A DNA stretch of 42,217 bases, taken from positions 1-42,217 of the IMG/VR virus record IMGVR_UViG_3300032607_000889; one strand, given 5' to 3'. Shown here piece by piece: positions 18,401 to 26,815 of this stretch (the stretch's first letter is position 1; each line of letters begins with the position of its first letter). Under the pieces are notes generated by a model. That model did not search any database, was not told the origin of the DNA, and saw only the letters and a program-made list of their open reading frames with translations. Both the position numbers and the translations under genes were made by a program. Source of the DNA: a virus.

Positions 18401-21400
18401 TCGTTCTTGTTCTAGGTTTATTTCTTTTGTTTTATTTAGTACTGCTATTTTACTATTATACTGTACGGATAAACCTGAAATAGTATTTTTAGTTAAGGTT
18501 TCTTGCCTAGCTATTTCTGCAAGAATAGCTTCAGCTTGAGCCGATGTTCTGCTGCCTCCAAGTTCGGCTATTCGCAACTCGCCGTCTTCACGCTTTTTGT
18601 TAAGCACGTCTTGAACTTGCTGCATAGTAATGCTAGTCTCTACTAGTGCCCTTTCTTTATCTAACTGCGTTTGTTTAACAATAGCATACTCTTTTGTTAT
18701 ATCATACGCCGAAGATAGTAGTGATAGCTCCTGAGAGTCATAATCTAATTTGGTTAAAGCCGTGGTTTTTTGTAGTTCGGCATTAGAGGCAATAAGTTCA
18801 TACTGTTGGCTAATTTTATCTAATTCTAAATTTAGTAATTTTTGTCTAACTACTAAACCGGCATTATCCTTTTCTAGTTTTTGCCGTTCTTGTATACTTG
18901 TTTTTTCTTTATCTAGCTTGTTTATTTCTTTTTCGTCTGAACCAGCTTTAACCATACGAGACTGTATATCTTCTAACTCTAGACTCTGTTTTTTCTCTAA
19001 TAAACTATTATCTAGTTTTTGTTGGCTTAATATAGCTTCTTGACTTGTTACACCTGCAATAGAGTCAAGAATTGATTTTTGCTGTATTTTTGCAGATAGA
19101 ATTTGTTGTTCTTGTTGACTAATTTTAGCTAAATCACCAAAACGTCCAGACTCAATATTTTGTCTATCTGTTTCACCTTGTGCACGAGCTTTACCTTTAG
19201 TGGTTTCTTTAGCAGCCTCTTGTCCTGCTAAAGCAGAAGATAACTTTCCTGCTAACGACTTAAATAAAGCTGTTGCAAAACTGTCTAGACCTTTTCCAGT
19301 AGCATAACTTTCTATGCTTTTTTGACTAGTATTAGCCTTATTGGAAGTTACATCACCTACAAAAGATTTATATGCTTGTGCTGCCGCCACGGAAGATTGT
19401 GCTTGATCTTTTGCTGTTTGAGGAAGATCTGCATTTTTACCTACAATTGCTGCATTTGCAAGAGCGTTTGCTTCATTAATTGTTGCTGCTAAATCTTCTT
19501 GAGATTTAATTAGACTTATATTTGTATTAATAAGCTGTATCTGTAACTCAGCATCTTTTTGATTAATTTGGGCTATTTTTGTTGCTTGATTTTCACCACT
19601 TAAACCACCTGCTTGAGCTCTTGCAAAGTCCAATGCATTTTTTTCTTTTACTTGGCCCAGAGCTTTAGTTATATACTCTGCACCTGATTTAAAAGCAGTA
19701 TTTAATCCATCGGTAAATAATAAAGTAGCCTTTTTAAATACGTCGCTATATTTTTCAGAACCCGCGCTAACAGCCTTATTAAGTTCACGCCTATCGCTTT
19801 GTAAACGCTCTGTTTCTTTTTTAGCAGTGTCAGCAGAAAATGAATCTATAAATTGTCCTACACTGGACGTCGCTTTTAGTTCTACTGGTGTTGTACCATA
19901 AGTTTTATTAAATTTATCAACAATTTTTTGCTGTTTATCTAATTCTAGTGTATTATCGGCTAGTGCATCTTGTACACCTTTTACCTCTTTTGTAGCCTGA
20001 GCAAACTCAGTTCTTACACTCACTATTCCTTCTACAAATTTTGGACCAAATAATGCAGCTTTTTCAGTATTTTTTACCAAATCATCCATTGCAGCTAACA
20101 TCTTTGAAGGATCGTTAGACGTAAATATTTCTGTCATGCTTAAGCCAACAGTTTGTAAACTTTGACCAAGCTTTAATAGTGGATTATTTACTGCTGTTGA
20201 CTGTATAAATTCTTGAAGAGATTTATATGCAGTATCTGTACTTGTTTTAAAATTAGTTAATTTCTGTGAAGTAGTATTTAATTCATTACTAAATTCTTTT
20301 AAGTAAGCAACTATTTTTCCTTTGGAAACGTCGTCTAATTTTTTAAATGCTTGACTAGCAGATTCAGCATCCAGGCTAGTAATACCTAACATTCCTTTTA
20401 GTTTGGAAGTTGCAGTACCTCCTCCACTTACTCTAGCCATTATTTTAGAAGCATTTTCTATTTGAGCACCTAAAGCATCCGCTTCTTTGTTTGCAATATC
20501 TCCACCTATTAATTTTTTAATACTATTAGCAGCCTTATCCCACCAAGAAAAGTCTAAAGATTTTTGGGCTTTGGCAGCCGCATCTGTAGCTGTTTTTGCG
20601 GAATCTGCTAATTCAGTAAAAGCATTAGACATTGCATTAATGCCGTCAATTGTACCGCTTGCAAAGCCACCTTTTTTATTTAGCGCATCTATAGTTCTGC
20701 TCACATTGTCGGCACTATCTTTAGCTGTTTCAGCAGCTTTGGAAAATGCTTCCATTTCCTTAGCATTTTTACTAAAAACAGCGGCGCCAAGATCTAATAG
20801 TAAAGTTAAAGCTGCCCAAGCTATTGTAACCATATTTAAACCAGATAACATTTTACCTAGTCCACCTAATAGTGCGCTACCAATAAATTTTCCTATTTCT
20901 ACAAACTTTGTGCCCGTAGTAGTGCCCAACTCTTTTAAACCTTTGTTTAAAATACCTACAGAAGAAAATATACCTAAAAAGCCTTTTTCTTGTAGATTGT
21001 TTGCAGCGGCTAATTTAGCGTTACTTAAAGCTGCTGCAGCTTGTGCGGCTTGCATTTCTTTTTCTATAACAATTAATCTTTGTTTAGATTGTGCTAGTTT
21101 ATCCGTAGCTGCTTTTGCTGCCTCGGTTGAAACAGATTCTTTTGTTAACTCTAATTGATATGCAGATATTGCAGTAGCCAAAGATCTATACGATTCTGCA
21201 GCTTTTTTGTTTTTTCCATCAAATTTTTGTGCTTGTTGTTCTAAGGCCGCTAACTGTGATTTGCTAACGTCTGCATAATCCGTTTGCGGTCCAAGTATTT
21301 CGTCTAATTTTGCTGATCTACTTTTGCTCTGCTTAATTTTTGATGCTGCTGTGTCGGCTGCATCAGCTTCTGCTAATCTGCGATCAGCATTTATAGCAGC

Positions 21401-22501
21401 TGATTTAGCCATTGCTTCCGCTGCGGCTTTTTCTTGTAGTAGTTGTGCTTGTAGCTTTTTTGAGCTTTCCAAAGATTTAGTTTGAGTTTCTAGAGCTTTT
21501 TCATTTGCTGCTTGTATTCTGGTGTAGTCACCCAGTAAATCAGGTATAGCTCTTTTTAAAAGTGTTGCTGCTATCCCGATAGTACTAGCAGCTACAATTA
21601 AAGGATTGTTGGCTAAAAACTTAGCTATTGGTTCTAATATTACATTAATGCTGCTAAGAATTTCTTGGCCTGCATTTTTTACTGTAGCCAGCAACTTATC
21701 ATACGCATTAGCTGAAGAAGAACTTAAGCTATTAAACTTAGTTTCACCTTCTTCTAGTACTGCATTTGCAAATGCTTGACGTCTTTCTAAGTCACTAAGC
21801 TGCGAGGCTGTTTTACCTATTTGTAAAGCATATTTTTCTGTAGCAGGACCTATTTTAGTAAATATTCCTAATTCATCTAGTAATTCTGGTTCTAACTTAG
21901 TAATACCACGACTTAAACGACTTAAGGCATCTGACATAGATACACCTAAAGCAGTACTAGCATTTTTTGCTACCACTGCTAAACGTTCTAAGTTTTTAGA
22001 TGACATACCTGCTGAGGACGCTTGTGCTGTAGCTGTCATAGCATCTCTTAGTGAAATAGCCCCATCAGTAGCTTCCACTAGTCGTTTGCTTAAAGTTCCA
22101 AGGCTTATACCGGCTGTTGCACCAAGTGTGTTTAACCCTTTTACTAAATTATCTGTTTGTGCTGCATCTCTTAGTGCTGTAAATGCTGCGCTTACAGCAA
22201 AAATATTAGCAGCAAAAGTAGCATATGCACGAACTAATCCACCTAGACCCCTAGCCTCATCTGCAAAGTCTCTGGCGCTTGTTCCACCAACACCTTTTGA
22301 TATATTGTATTGAGCACCAGTCATGCCGGGTCCACTAGGAGCCGCTTTAGCAGAAACTGCGCGAGAACCTGCAGTACCGCCTGTGTTACCTGCAGCTCGA
22401 TTTGCGTCTTCAAACGCCTTTTTTAGTTTTATAGCTTTGGCAGTTTCTGCATCTGTATTAGATACAACGTCTATACCAATCTTAATATTTTCTGTTGCCA
22501 T
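15482..22501 (-). CDS. Tail tape measure protein
   Basis: The largest gene: 2339 residues from the ATG at 22501, which has AAGGA before it. A GTG 16 codons upstream is possible but has no ribosome site. It sits after the frameshifted tail chaperones and before the distal tail gene, as tape measures do. The protein is mostly long helices rich in Ala, Lys and Gln with coiled-coil heptads; hydrophobic segments (about residues 80-110 and a Gly-rich stretch near 1590-1610, with GAFGGGGGGSVP) may help membrane passage at injection. Tape measures set tail length at about 0.15 nm per residue, which predicts a tail near 350 nm, long for a siphovirus. Transcription starts at the perfect promoter 70 bp upstream. 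Confidence 0.92.
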   Translation of the reverse strand: MATENIKIGIDVVSNTDAETAKAIKLKKAFEDANRAAGNTGGTAGSRAVSAKAAPSGPGMTGAQYNISKGVGGTSARDFADEARGLGGLVRAYATFAANIFAVSAAFTALRDAAQTDNLVKGLNTLGATAGISLGTLSKRLVEATDGAISLRDAMTATAQASSAGMSSKNLERLAVVAKNASTALGVSMSDALSRLSRGITKLEPELLDELGIFTKIGPATEKYALQIGKTASQLSDLERRQAFANAVLEEGETKFNSLSSSSANAYDKLLATVKNAGQEILSSINVILEPIAKFLANNPLIVAASTIGIAATLLKRAIPDLLGDYTRIQAANEKALETQTKSLESSKKLQAQLLQEKAAAEAMAKSAAINADRRLAEADAADTAASKIKQSKSRSAKLDEILGPQTDYADVSKSQLAALEQQAQKFDGKNKKAAESYRSLATAISAYQLELTKESVSTEAAKAATDKLAQSKQRLIVIEKEMQAAQAAAALSNAKLAAANNLQEKGFLGIFSSVGILNKGLKELGTTTGTKFVEIGKFIGSALLGGLGKMLSGLNMVTIAWAALTLLLDLGAAVFSKNAKEMEAFSKAAETAKDSADNVSRTIDALNKKGGFASGTIDGINAMSNAFTELADSAKTATDAAAKAQKSLDFSWWDKAANSIKKLIGGDIANKEADALGAQIENASKIMARVSGGGTATSKLKGMLGITSLDAESASQAFKKLDDVSKGKIVAYLKEFSNELNTTSQKLTNFKTSTDTAYKSLQEFIQSTAVNNPLLKLGQSLQTVGLSMTEIFTSNDPSKMLAAMDDLVKNTEKAALFGPKFVEGIVSVRTEFAQATKEVKGVQDALADNTLELDKQQKIVDKFNKTYGTTPVELKATSSVGQFIDSFSADTAKKETERLQSDRRELNKAVSAGSEKYSDVFKKATLLFTDGLNTAFKSGAEYITKALGQVKEKNALDFARAQAGGLSGENQATKIAQINQKDAELQIQLINTNISLIKSQEDLAATINEANALANAAIVGKNADLPQTAKDQAQSSVAAAQAYKSFVGDVTSNKANTSQKSIESYATGKGLDSFATALFKSLAGKLSSALAGQEAAKETTKGKARAQGETDRQNIESGRFGDLAKISQQEQQILSAKIQQKSILDSIAGVTSQEAILSQQKLDNSLLEKKQSLELEDIQSRMVKAGSDEKEINKLDKEKTSIQERQKLEKDNAGLVVRQKLLNLELDKISQQYELIASNAELQKTTALTKLDYDSQELSLLSSAYDITKEYAIVKQTQLDKERALVETSITMQQVQDVLNKKREDGELRIAELGGSRTSAQAEAILAEIARQETLTKNTISGLSVQYNSKIAVLNKTKEINLEQERYNQLLESSVTFAESLKGAFGEVGAAIGGFVTSLTEVTIQNERNTKALEKATKAKKEAYDSKDVDKIADADLAYNAQKRKSQKDELSGNIKLVSSAKTMFNEKTATYKALDKVEKTMHLYRMAMDAKELAFKVGNAIMGVTAKAGAEAASTGITFAGVAARLPAYIAEIYASWGAMGPWMAAAAGVFIASKLGAFGGGGGGSVPTFSANSEQIQETQGTGMTYDSKGNKVSDIGGILGDDEAKANSIVNSLEILKENSFEGLDYDNKLLRSFENVAGAIGKATNTVLTSGLRTVTSEILEIMSPKKEGGFGSSIPILGGIISGIFGGDRSESSSINSQRLELSGTFYNVSKDIESGLSQVTDVLVKWEEDGGWFGSDDSGSYIKPITGTVPDDIKEAFTSIFDNLEQGYQEIAKMMGNKDSFTFVTDKLKTVELRGPKGNPLKFDYTGLKGDELKTELEAYFSKINNIAIKALFPEFKEFETAGEDYGTTAVRVLQNTKQVRIGLNSIGSAKAGSIGEGLSGFRAADDILKEAGGLDVFADQIKAFSDNFLTEAERLVPKQKAVTDEMNRLGYASVDTREEFKALVQSASISKEDFQSLMNIQAGFLAIRDAEEKALKARTDSWNSFFDKFASASAKASKNTGEITTVFSKFGIQIPKTKAQLFELLETLRRSAPDTADAILDISSALDTYYNSAESFEKVTLSLSNSLKTTSDTLKSQIKTLKDYNTNLLLGSQSALSAKDQYGIAKDQVARLQGIIQGAANTPEEVKTRNDAISSFTGASDTFLKLSSTLFASGPQYLSDFNSIRSAVQSTTSALESQLTDTEKQLEKLTESNTFLQEISTATKTTSEYLGAYLKAGGVSISTASSFAVGTNYVPQDMIAQIHQGERIIPAADNAMLMQNSKNNNAQTQQLVNQIVNLTKQVEELAAVVADGAILNAKATDRNTQEITKVISSANDKAIQSNRLQAKAGIK

Positions 22502-22576
22502 AGGTTTCCTTCTATTAGCCGTATTTATAAGCAGATATAATTTATCCACTTGCTACAATTTTCATTTAATCACCAT

Positions 22577-22605
22577 ATTATAGCATAACAGCCCTTGTGT
22601 GTCAA
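22577..22605 (-). promoter_or_regulatory. Perfect consensus sigma-70 promoter for the tail operon
   Basis: TTGACA (22600-22605), a 17-bp spacer and TATAAT (22577-22582) match the consensus exactly. It lies between the chaperone terminator and the tape-measure ATG, with an expected start near 22570. Confidence 0.9.
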
Positions 22606-22627
22606 TGCATAAATTTTTTAACCAAAC

Positions 22628-22663
22628 AAAAAAGCCCTGTAAATTTTCATCTACAGGGCTTTT
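22628..22663 (-). terminator. Intrinsic terminator after the tail chaperone genes
   Basis: A 12-bp stem (AAAAGCCCTGTA / TACAGGGCTTTT) runs on the minus strand into TTTTTTG. It lies just after the stop of the chaperone frame and just before the tail-operon promoter. Confidence 0.9.
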
Positions 22664-22673
22664 ATCTTTTTGT

Positions 22674-23015
22674 TTACTTACTAGGGCGATTAGCTGCAAG
22701 TATCTTTGATCTAGCAGCATCAATAACCGAGAACCATTCCATATAAAACTTTCGGTCTATTTTTTCTACTTCGTAAATTTCTAAAGTATCGAGTATACCA
22801 GAATAGTTTTTACCTAAGTAAATTCCATTCATAGTATCCCAGTCGTCTCGTAGCTTATAATAAAGAGAAAAAACGTCTTGTATTTCATCTGGAAAATCCA
22901 TTAATTCCACAGGAATTTCTGAATCATTTGGCTCGTTACCAAATGCTTCACACATTTCAAAATAAAGTTCTTTTGTCATCGACACTTGACTATTTTGAAA
23001 GTATGAAGTAATCAT
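22674..23015 (-). CDS. Tail assembly chaperone, second frame (gpT-like), made by -1 frameshift
   Basis: 113 residues from the first ATG, but no ribosome site precedes it (AAATAAGTGAA). Its frame is -1 relative to the upstream chaperone and stays open back to the slippery site at 23048-23054. The fused product would have 131 residues of the first protein, then LSEQQRKEISEM, then this sequence, about 255 residues in all. In siphoviruses such G-T pairs coat the tape measure during tail assembly and are absent from the virion. The segment is acidic and helical, as expected. Independent expression cannot be excluded but looks weak. Confidence 0.85.
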   Translation of the reverse strand: MITSYFQNSQVSMTKELYFEMCEAFGNEPNDSEIPVELMDFPDEIQDVFSLYYKLRDDWDTMNGIYLGKNYSGILDTLEIYEVEKIDRKFYMEWFSVIDAARSKILAANRPSK

Positions 23016-23020
23016 TTCAC

Positions 23021-23440
23021 TTATTTCTTTTCGCTGCTGCTCTGAAAGTTTCCCAAGTCAGTAACCGTTTCTGAAATAAACGCGTCAAAGTTTGAGGAAT
23101 TCTTCATCAAGAAAAGAGCATTTTCTTCTGAGAACTCAAGTTCACTTTCTAACTTTTGTCCCGTTAAGTCTACTGGCGCTAGCTGCTCTAAATAGCTAAG
23201 CTTAAGTCCTGACCAACTTTTTACAGAGGCTTGAACGTATAGTTGTAAAAATAAATCATCGTTTAATTCTTCAACTGGTTGACGATTTTTAAAAGCTGTT
23301 TTTGTAGCTTTCTTGCGAATACCTACAAGTGTTTCGCGTGATAAAAATGCTACTGAAATCTTGAATCCAGGCATTCCTGGGTACTCAATGTCAACATTTT
23401 TTGAAGGTACTAAAAGAGATTTAAGTGATAGATTTGTCAT
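23021..23440 (-). CDS. Tail assembly chaperone, first frame (gpG-like)
   Basis: 139 residues, lying between the tail tube gene and the tape measure. It is short, helical and acidic, with a beta start (VDIEYPGMPGFKISVAFLSRETLVGIRKKA), and matches the gpG-type chaperone in size and place. It ends SSSEKK in its own frame; a slippery GGGAAAC 27 bp before the stop lets a fraction of ribosomes continue in the next frame. It is made more abundantly than the fusion in known systems. The gene has an upstream AGGA. Confidence 0.85.
   Translation of the reverse strand: MTNLSLKSLLVPSKNVDIEYPGMPGFKISVAFLSRETLVGIRKKATKTAFKNRQPVEELNDDLFLQLYVQASVKSWSGLKLSYLEQLAPVDLTGQKLESELEFSEENALFLMKNSSNFDAFISETVTDLGNFQSSSEKK
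23048..23054 (-). other. -1 programmed frameshift site GGGAAAC
   Basis: Read on the minus strand in the chaperone frame as G GGA AAC, a canonical X-XXY-YYZ heptamer and one base different from the lambda G-T site GGGAAAG. After slippage the new frame reads CTT TCA GAG CAG without a stop into the second chaperone. Confidence 0.9.
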
Positions 23441-23473
23441 TTGGAGTTATATCCTATTTTAATAAAGAAAAAT

Positions 23474-23497
23474 AGGGGTGGTGATCAAGCCACCCCT
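23474..23497 (-). terminator. Terminator after the tail tube gene
   Basis: An 8-bp GC-rich stem (AGGGGTGG / CCACCCCT) with an 8-base loop is followed on the minus strand by ATTTTTC. It sits between the abundant tube protein and the chaperones, so it should reduce downstream expression. Confidence 0.85.
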
Positions 23498-23518
23498 TTG
23501 TGTAAAAACTACACTAAA

Positions 23519-24661
23519 TTAAGTTGCGTAGTACTTAACAGATAGTTCGTTTGCAGCGTCAATGTCATAGCTGCTACCAGCATTACCGGTTGCAGAACCT
23601 TGAGCAGTAAAGTTAATTGTAGTAGAAACAACTTGTTGTACATCAATTGTTGGAATTGTCAACATAGTTGTAGGCATGCTTAACTCTACCTTAACAGCGC
23701 CTGTACTTCCACCAATTGCAACCTGTACGTTAAAATTAGGCTCAACGTTACTTGTGTCTGACAGCATGCTAGCAAGTAGCGCGCCGGTGTCGGTTGTACC
23801 GCCTGTTTTTAAGTAAGCATTTAAGCTACCGCTAATAGCACGAGTACCTGTGAAATAAGTAGCTGGTTGGTTAACAACAGCTAAGTTAGCTGGTACTAAA
23901 TAAGTAACGTTGTTGTTAATAGTTATGGAACCGCCAGTAATAGCTACTTCATAAGCAGTACCTGTGCCTTTGGCAACTGTAGCAGTACTCAATTTATTAG
24001 CAATAAAAGGTGCATCAATAGTTTTTGGAGTATAACTACCAGCTAAACCACCACTAAACGTAGGTACACCTTCAACTAAACTAGTTGTGCCGTTTGATTC
24101 TAACTTACGAAGAGTTTTACCTTGACCAGTCCATGCAATTGTAGAAATAGCGTCAATACCAAAGTCAATTGTTGCTTGTGTTAGTACACAGTCATCAATA
24201 ACATAAGTAACGTTATCTAAGATAATAATTAAACCAAACTTTTGAAGCTGGTTAGCGTTAGATTTGTTAAACTTAAGCTCAGAGCTTATGGCACCTGCGG
24301 TCCAACCGTCACCACTTACGCTTGATAGCGCATTCCATAGTACACTTTCTTCTGCGTCAATGGTTACAAGTGCAGGCGTACCCGTAGTTGTGGTTTTGCG
24401 CGGACGAATATAAGTGCTCATTGAAAAGTCTACAGGAGCTAAACTAACGTTAAAGCTACGCTGTCCACGAACTGGTGACGAGCCTGCTTCGTTAATGGTT
24501 ACTGTTTCTTGGTTGGTGTTTTGTGAAAAAGTAAGTCCGTCTAGAACTTGAATTTCAAATGTTTTTGCTGCTTCTAAAGCAGCAGTGTCTACTACACCTG
24601 TGGTAGCGTTAACATCTGTAGTAAAGAATACTCTACTGTTACGTACTAAATTTAATGCCAT
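23519..24661 (-). CDS. Major tail (tube) protein
   Basis: 380 residues. Position just before the G/GT chaperones and a strong ribosome site (AAGGA six bases from the ATG) identify the tube protein, the most abundant tail component. The first half reads as a tube beta-sandwich (FEIQVLDGLTFSQNTNQETVTINEAG; IDDCVLTQATIDFGIDAISTIAWTGQGKTL). The C-terminal part (about 200-380) is Thr/Ser/Gly-rich beta, perhaps an extra Ig-like decoration domain; 380 residues is longer than a minimal tube protein of about 200-250. It is followed by a strong terminator. Confidence 0.8.
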   Translation of the reverse strand: MALNLVRNSRVFFTTDVNATTGVVDTAALEAAKTFEIQVLDGLTFSQNTNQETVTINEAGSSPVRGQRSFNVSLAPVDFSMSTYIRPRKTTTTGTPALVTIDAEESVLWNALSSVSGDGWTAGAISSELKFNKSNANQLQKFGLIIILDNVTYVIDDCVLTQATIDFGIDAISTIAWTGQGKTLRKLESNGTTSLVEGVPTFSGGLAGSYTPKTIDAPFIANKLSTATVAKGTGTAYEVAITGGSITINNNVTYLVPANLAVVNQPATYFTGTRAISGSLNAYLKTGGTTDTGALLASMLSDTSNVEPNFNVQVAIGGSTGAVKVELSMPTTMLTIPTIDVQQVVSTTINFTAQGSATGNAGSSYDIDAANELSVKYYAT

Positions 24662-24744
24662 AATCTTTCCTTTTTGTGATTATTTGACACACTAAAACAT
24701 TTTGACTAGACTTTTATCTGTATTAATGTTTGTGCGTTGATTGA

Positions 24745-25182
24745 TTACATAAGCGCATAACGCACTTGTAAATTAATTTCACCGACTGCATAAGGCGCTA
24801 ATAGCCCTTCGTCAGTTGTTATCGAAACTACCAATATCTCGGTAGTTTCATAATTTTTTTCTGCATCGTATTGTAAAACACGATTATCATGAACAACAGC
24901 TTCAATGTCTTCTAGTAAGTACTCTAGTTGCTGTTGAGCGTCTTCGCCTTTGCAGTACACTTTTAGTGAAACGCCAAGCCAAGCCCAAGTAAAGTCTGAG
25001 CCTAAATACTCACGAGTTTCACTTCCAGGAGTGGCGTATACACAAGGAAAGTCATTTACTTCGTCCCAAAACTTTAGCTTAGGATAAGCGTTGTTGAAAA
25101 GGTTAATTTGATAAGGCGTATTGCCGTCTATTAATTTAAGCTTCTCTGTTAGTGCTTTTAAAATTGATGTTCTACGACTCAT
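24745..25182 (-). CDS. Tail terminator / tail completion protein (gpU-like)
   Basis: 145 residues, between the neck protein gene and the tail tube gene, where siphoviruses encode the protein that caps the finished tube. It has the expected mix: an N-terminal helix (SILKALTEKLKLI), a central beta sheet with AWLGVSLKVYCKGED, and a closing strand AVGEINLQVRYALM. The start overlaps the upstream stop by 4 bp (ATGA), implying coupled translation. Assignment is by position and fold pattern, not by a signature motif. Confidence 0.65.
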   Translation of the reverse strand: MSRRTSILKALTEKLKLIDGNTPYQINLFNNAYPKLKFWDEVNDFPCVYATPGSETREYLGSDFTWAWLGVSLKVYCKGEDAQQQLEYLLEDIEAVVHDNRVLQYDAEKNYETTEILVVSITTDEGLLAPYAVGEINLQVRYALM

Positions 25183-26813
25183 ATCGAAACAGCTCTCATT
25201 CTATTTGTTACACGTGTTTCTGCAATTTCACGAATTGACTTAGCAATCAGCAGTTTAGGGTCACGTGTTTTTGGAGTGCCTTGACGAAATCCAGGCTCAA
25301 AAGTTTGATACGGACTTTTCATATATGAGTAAAAAGCGGTAATCATACCTTCACGGCTTTCACTCATTCTTTCTACTTTAACTGATTCTGCAAATCGGCC
25401 GGTACGATAGTTTAGTACGCTACGCTGAGTGCCGTTGCCCATGTTAGCCGAAACTACGCTTTGTAAGTGCTGATTAATCAAATTTTGCAAGTTAGTTAAA
25501 TTTACTTGATTTGATTCTACACGTTTGGGTTTGACAGCAGTTGCATGCTGTAGTCGCTTAGCGTTTTCTAATTCTTTTTTAGTTTGTGCTACTAGCTTTT
25601 TAACATCTGTTTTTACAGACGCTATTTTTGCTGGCATTATATTACTGTTGGCTGCAAGTACATTATTATGTCTAACTTTTAAAACAGGGGCAGCAACTCC
25701 TTTTAGGGGAGCTACAATACGTTTTTTTAACTGTTCTTTAAAAGTATCTGATGACTTTAAGTCTAGTATATATTTTTCAGGGTTTTCTATATATCCTGCC
25801 AATACTTTTGTAATGTATTCTTCTTGCTTTTCTAATTTCTTTAACAGATTATCCATCTGTTTTGCAGCATTTTTTAAATTGGTAGCTATAGGAATTGATA
25901 ACAAAGAGCCTCTAGACGATAGTTTTATATTATCTAGCAAATTATACAGCGTAGATATAATACGTAAACCTCGGGTAATATCGGCACTATCCTGGTTACC
26001 TGTTCCAGTTTCATTACGAATTAGCTGAAACTCAATATTCATAAACATTCTATTGCCAGAAAAGTCTTTGTTAACTGACGATAGTATTTTTGCGTATTTT
26101 GGATTACTAAGAGAAGACGAAGCAATATCTAGATCAGCGCTTAATTGTACAATTTTATCTAGTACTGTATTTTCGTCTGATATATTTCCAATAGATACTT
26201 GCTGTCTACCTGTAGTAGTAGCAATTATATGTCCTCGCTCATAAATTCGTGAAATTGCTTCTTGTACTTCTTTTAAGGTTAAACCAGCAATGTTACTTGG
26301 CTTAGCATACATTAAAAATTCCGCCATATGTTTTAGCGTATTTTCATGAGAAAAATTTAATCCGCGAATTGCTATTACAGACTTGCCTGCCATTGACTTT
26401 ACGTATTCCCCAAGAGGCGTCCTAATTTTTGCGCCAGGCAGTATATCGCCAGAGGGGGTATAAAATTCAAAATGCGACGCTCTGTATTTTTGACCGTAAG
26501 TATTAGACAAAAACTCCATATACATCTGTATAGCTTCTTCTTCTGATACTGTGCTAAGTCCGAATTGATCTAATAATTGTTTTAATGTATCTTCAGTTAC
26601 AATTAATCTAGTCCTGCCTTGCTTAGAACCTAACTCTCTAAATCCTTTAGAGTCTTCTGCTAAAATAGAGGCGGAACGTCTCATAGAGCTAGTAGACGTA
26701 TATGCACCAGTAGTCTGTTTTGCTAAACGATCTAATAAATCTTTTGCTTGCTTAGTGGCGGCACTGTTACTGGCTTTATCTCTTAAAGCTGAGGTAAACT
26801 CTAATATACTCAT
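25179..26813 (-). CDS. Neck / head-tail joining protein, long HK97-gp10-like
   Basis: 544 residues. The C-terminal 100 residues (SVLNYRTGRFAESVKVERMSESREGMITAFYSYMKSPYQTFEPGF) have the RTGRL-type pattern of HK97 gp10-like neck proteins, which normally have only about 110-160 residues. About 440 residues of mainly helical unknown sequence precede it, so this is an enlarged or fused version. It begins 2 bp after the connector gene and overlaps the tail terminator gene by 4 bp. The extra domain has no recognised motif; it could be a separate virion function fused to the neck protein. Confidence 0.6.
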   Translation of the reverse strand: MSILEFTSALRDKASNSAATKQAKDLLDRLAKQTTGAYTSTSSMRRSASILAEDSKGFRELGSKQGRTRLIVTEDTLKQLLDQFGLSTVSEEEAIQMYMEFLSNTYGQKYRASHFEFYTPSGDILPGAKIRTPLGEYVKSMAGKSVIAIRGLNFSHENTLKHMAEFLMYAKPSNIAGLTLKEVQEAISRIYERGHIIATTTGRQQVSIGNISDENTVLDKIVQLSADLDIASSSLSNPKYAKILSSVNKDFSGNRMFMNIEFQLIRNETGTGNQDSADITRGLRIISTLYNLLDNIKLSSRGSLLSIPIATNLKNAAKQMDNLLKKLEKQEEYITKVLAGYIENPEKYILDLKSSDTFKEQLKKRIVAPLKGVAAPVLKVRHNNVLAANSNIMPAKIASVKTDVKKLVAQTKKELENAKRLQHATAVKPKRVESNQVNLTNLQNLINQHLQSVVSANMGNGTQRSVLNYRTGRFAESVKVERMSESREGMITAFYSYMKSPYQTFEPGFRQGTPKTRDPKLLIAKSIREIAETRVTNRMRAVSI

Positions 26814-26815
26814 AT

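Noticed and set aside
20487-21158. 223-codon open frame on the plus strand inside the tape measure gene
   Set aside because: Antisense of Ala/Lys-rich coiled-coil coding, which gives long open Ala/Phe/Leu frames by composition.
25201-25216. TGTTACACGTGTTTCT as a further parS
   Set aside because: Only the left part matches; the right arm is wrong and it lies inside a structural gene.
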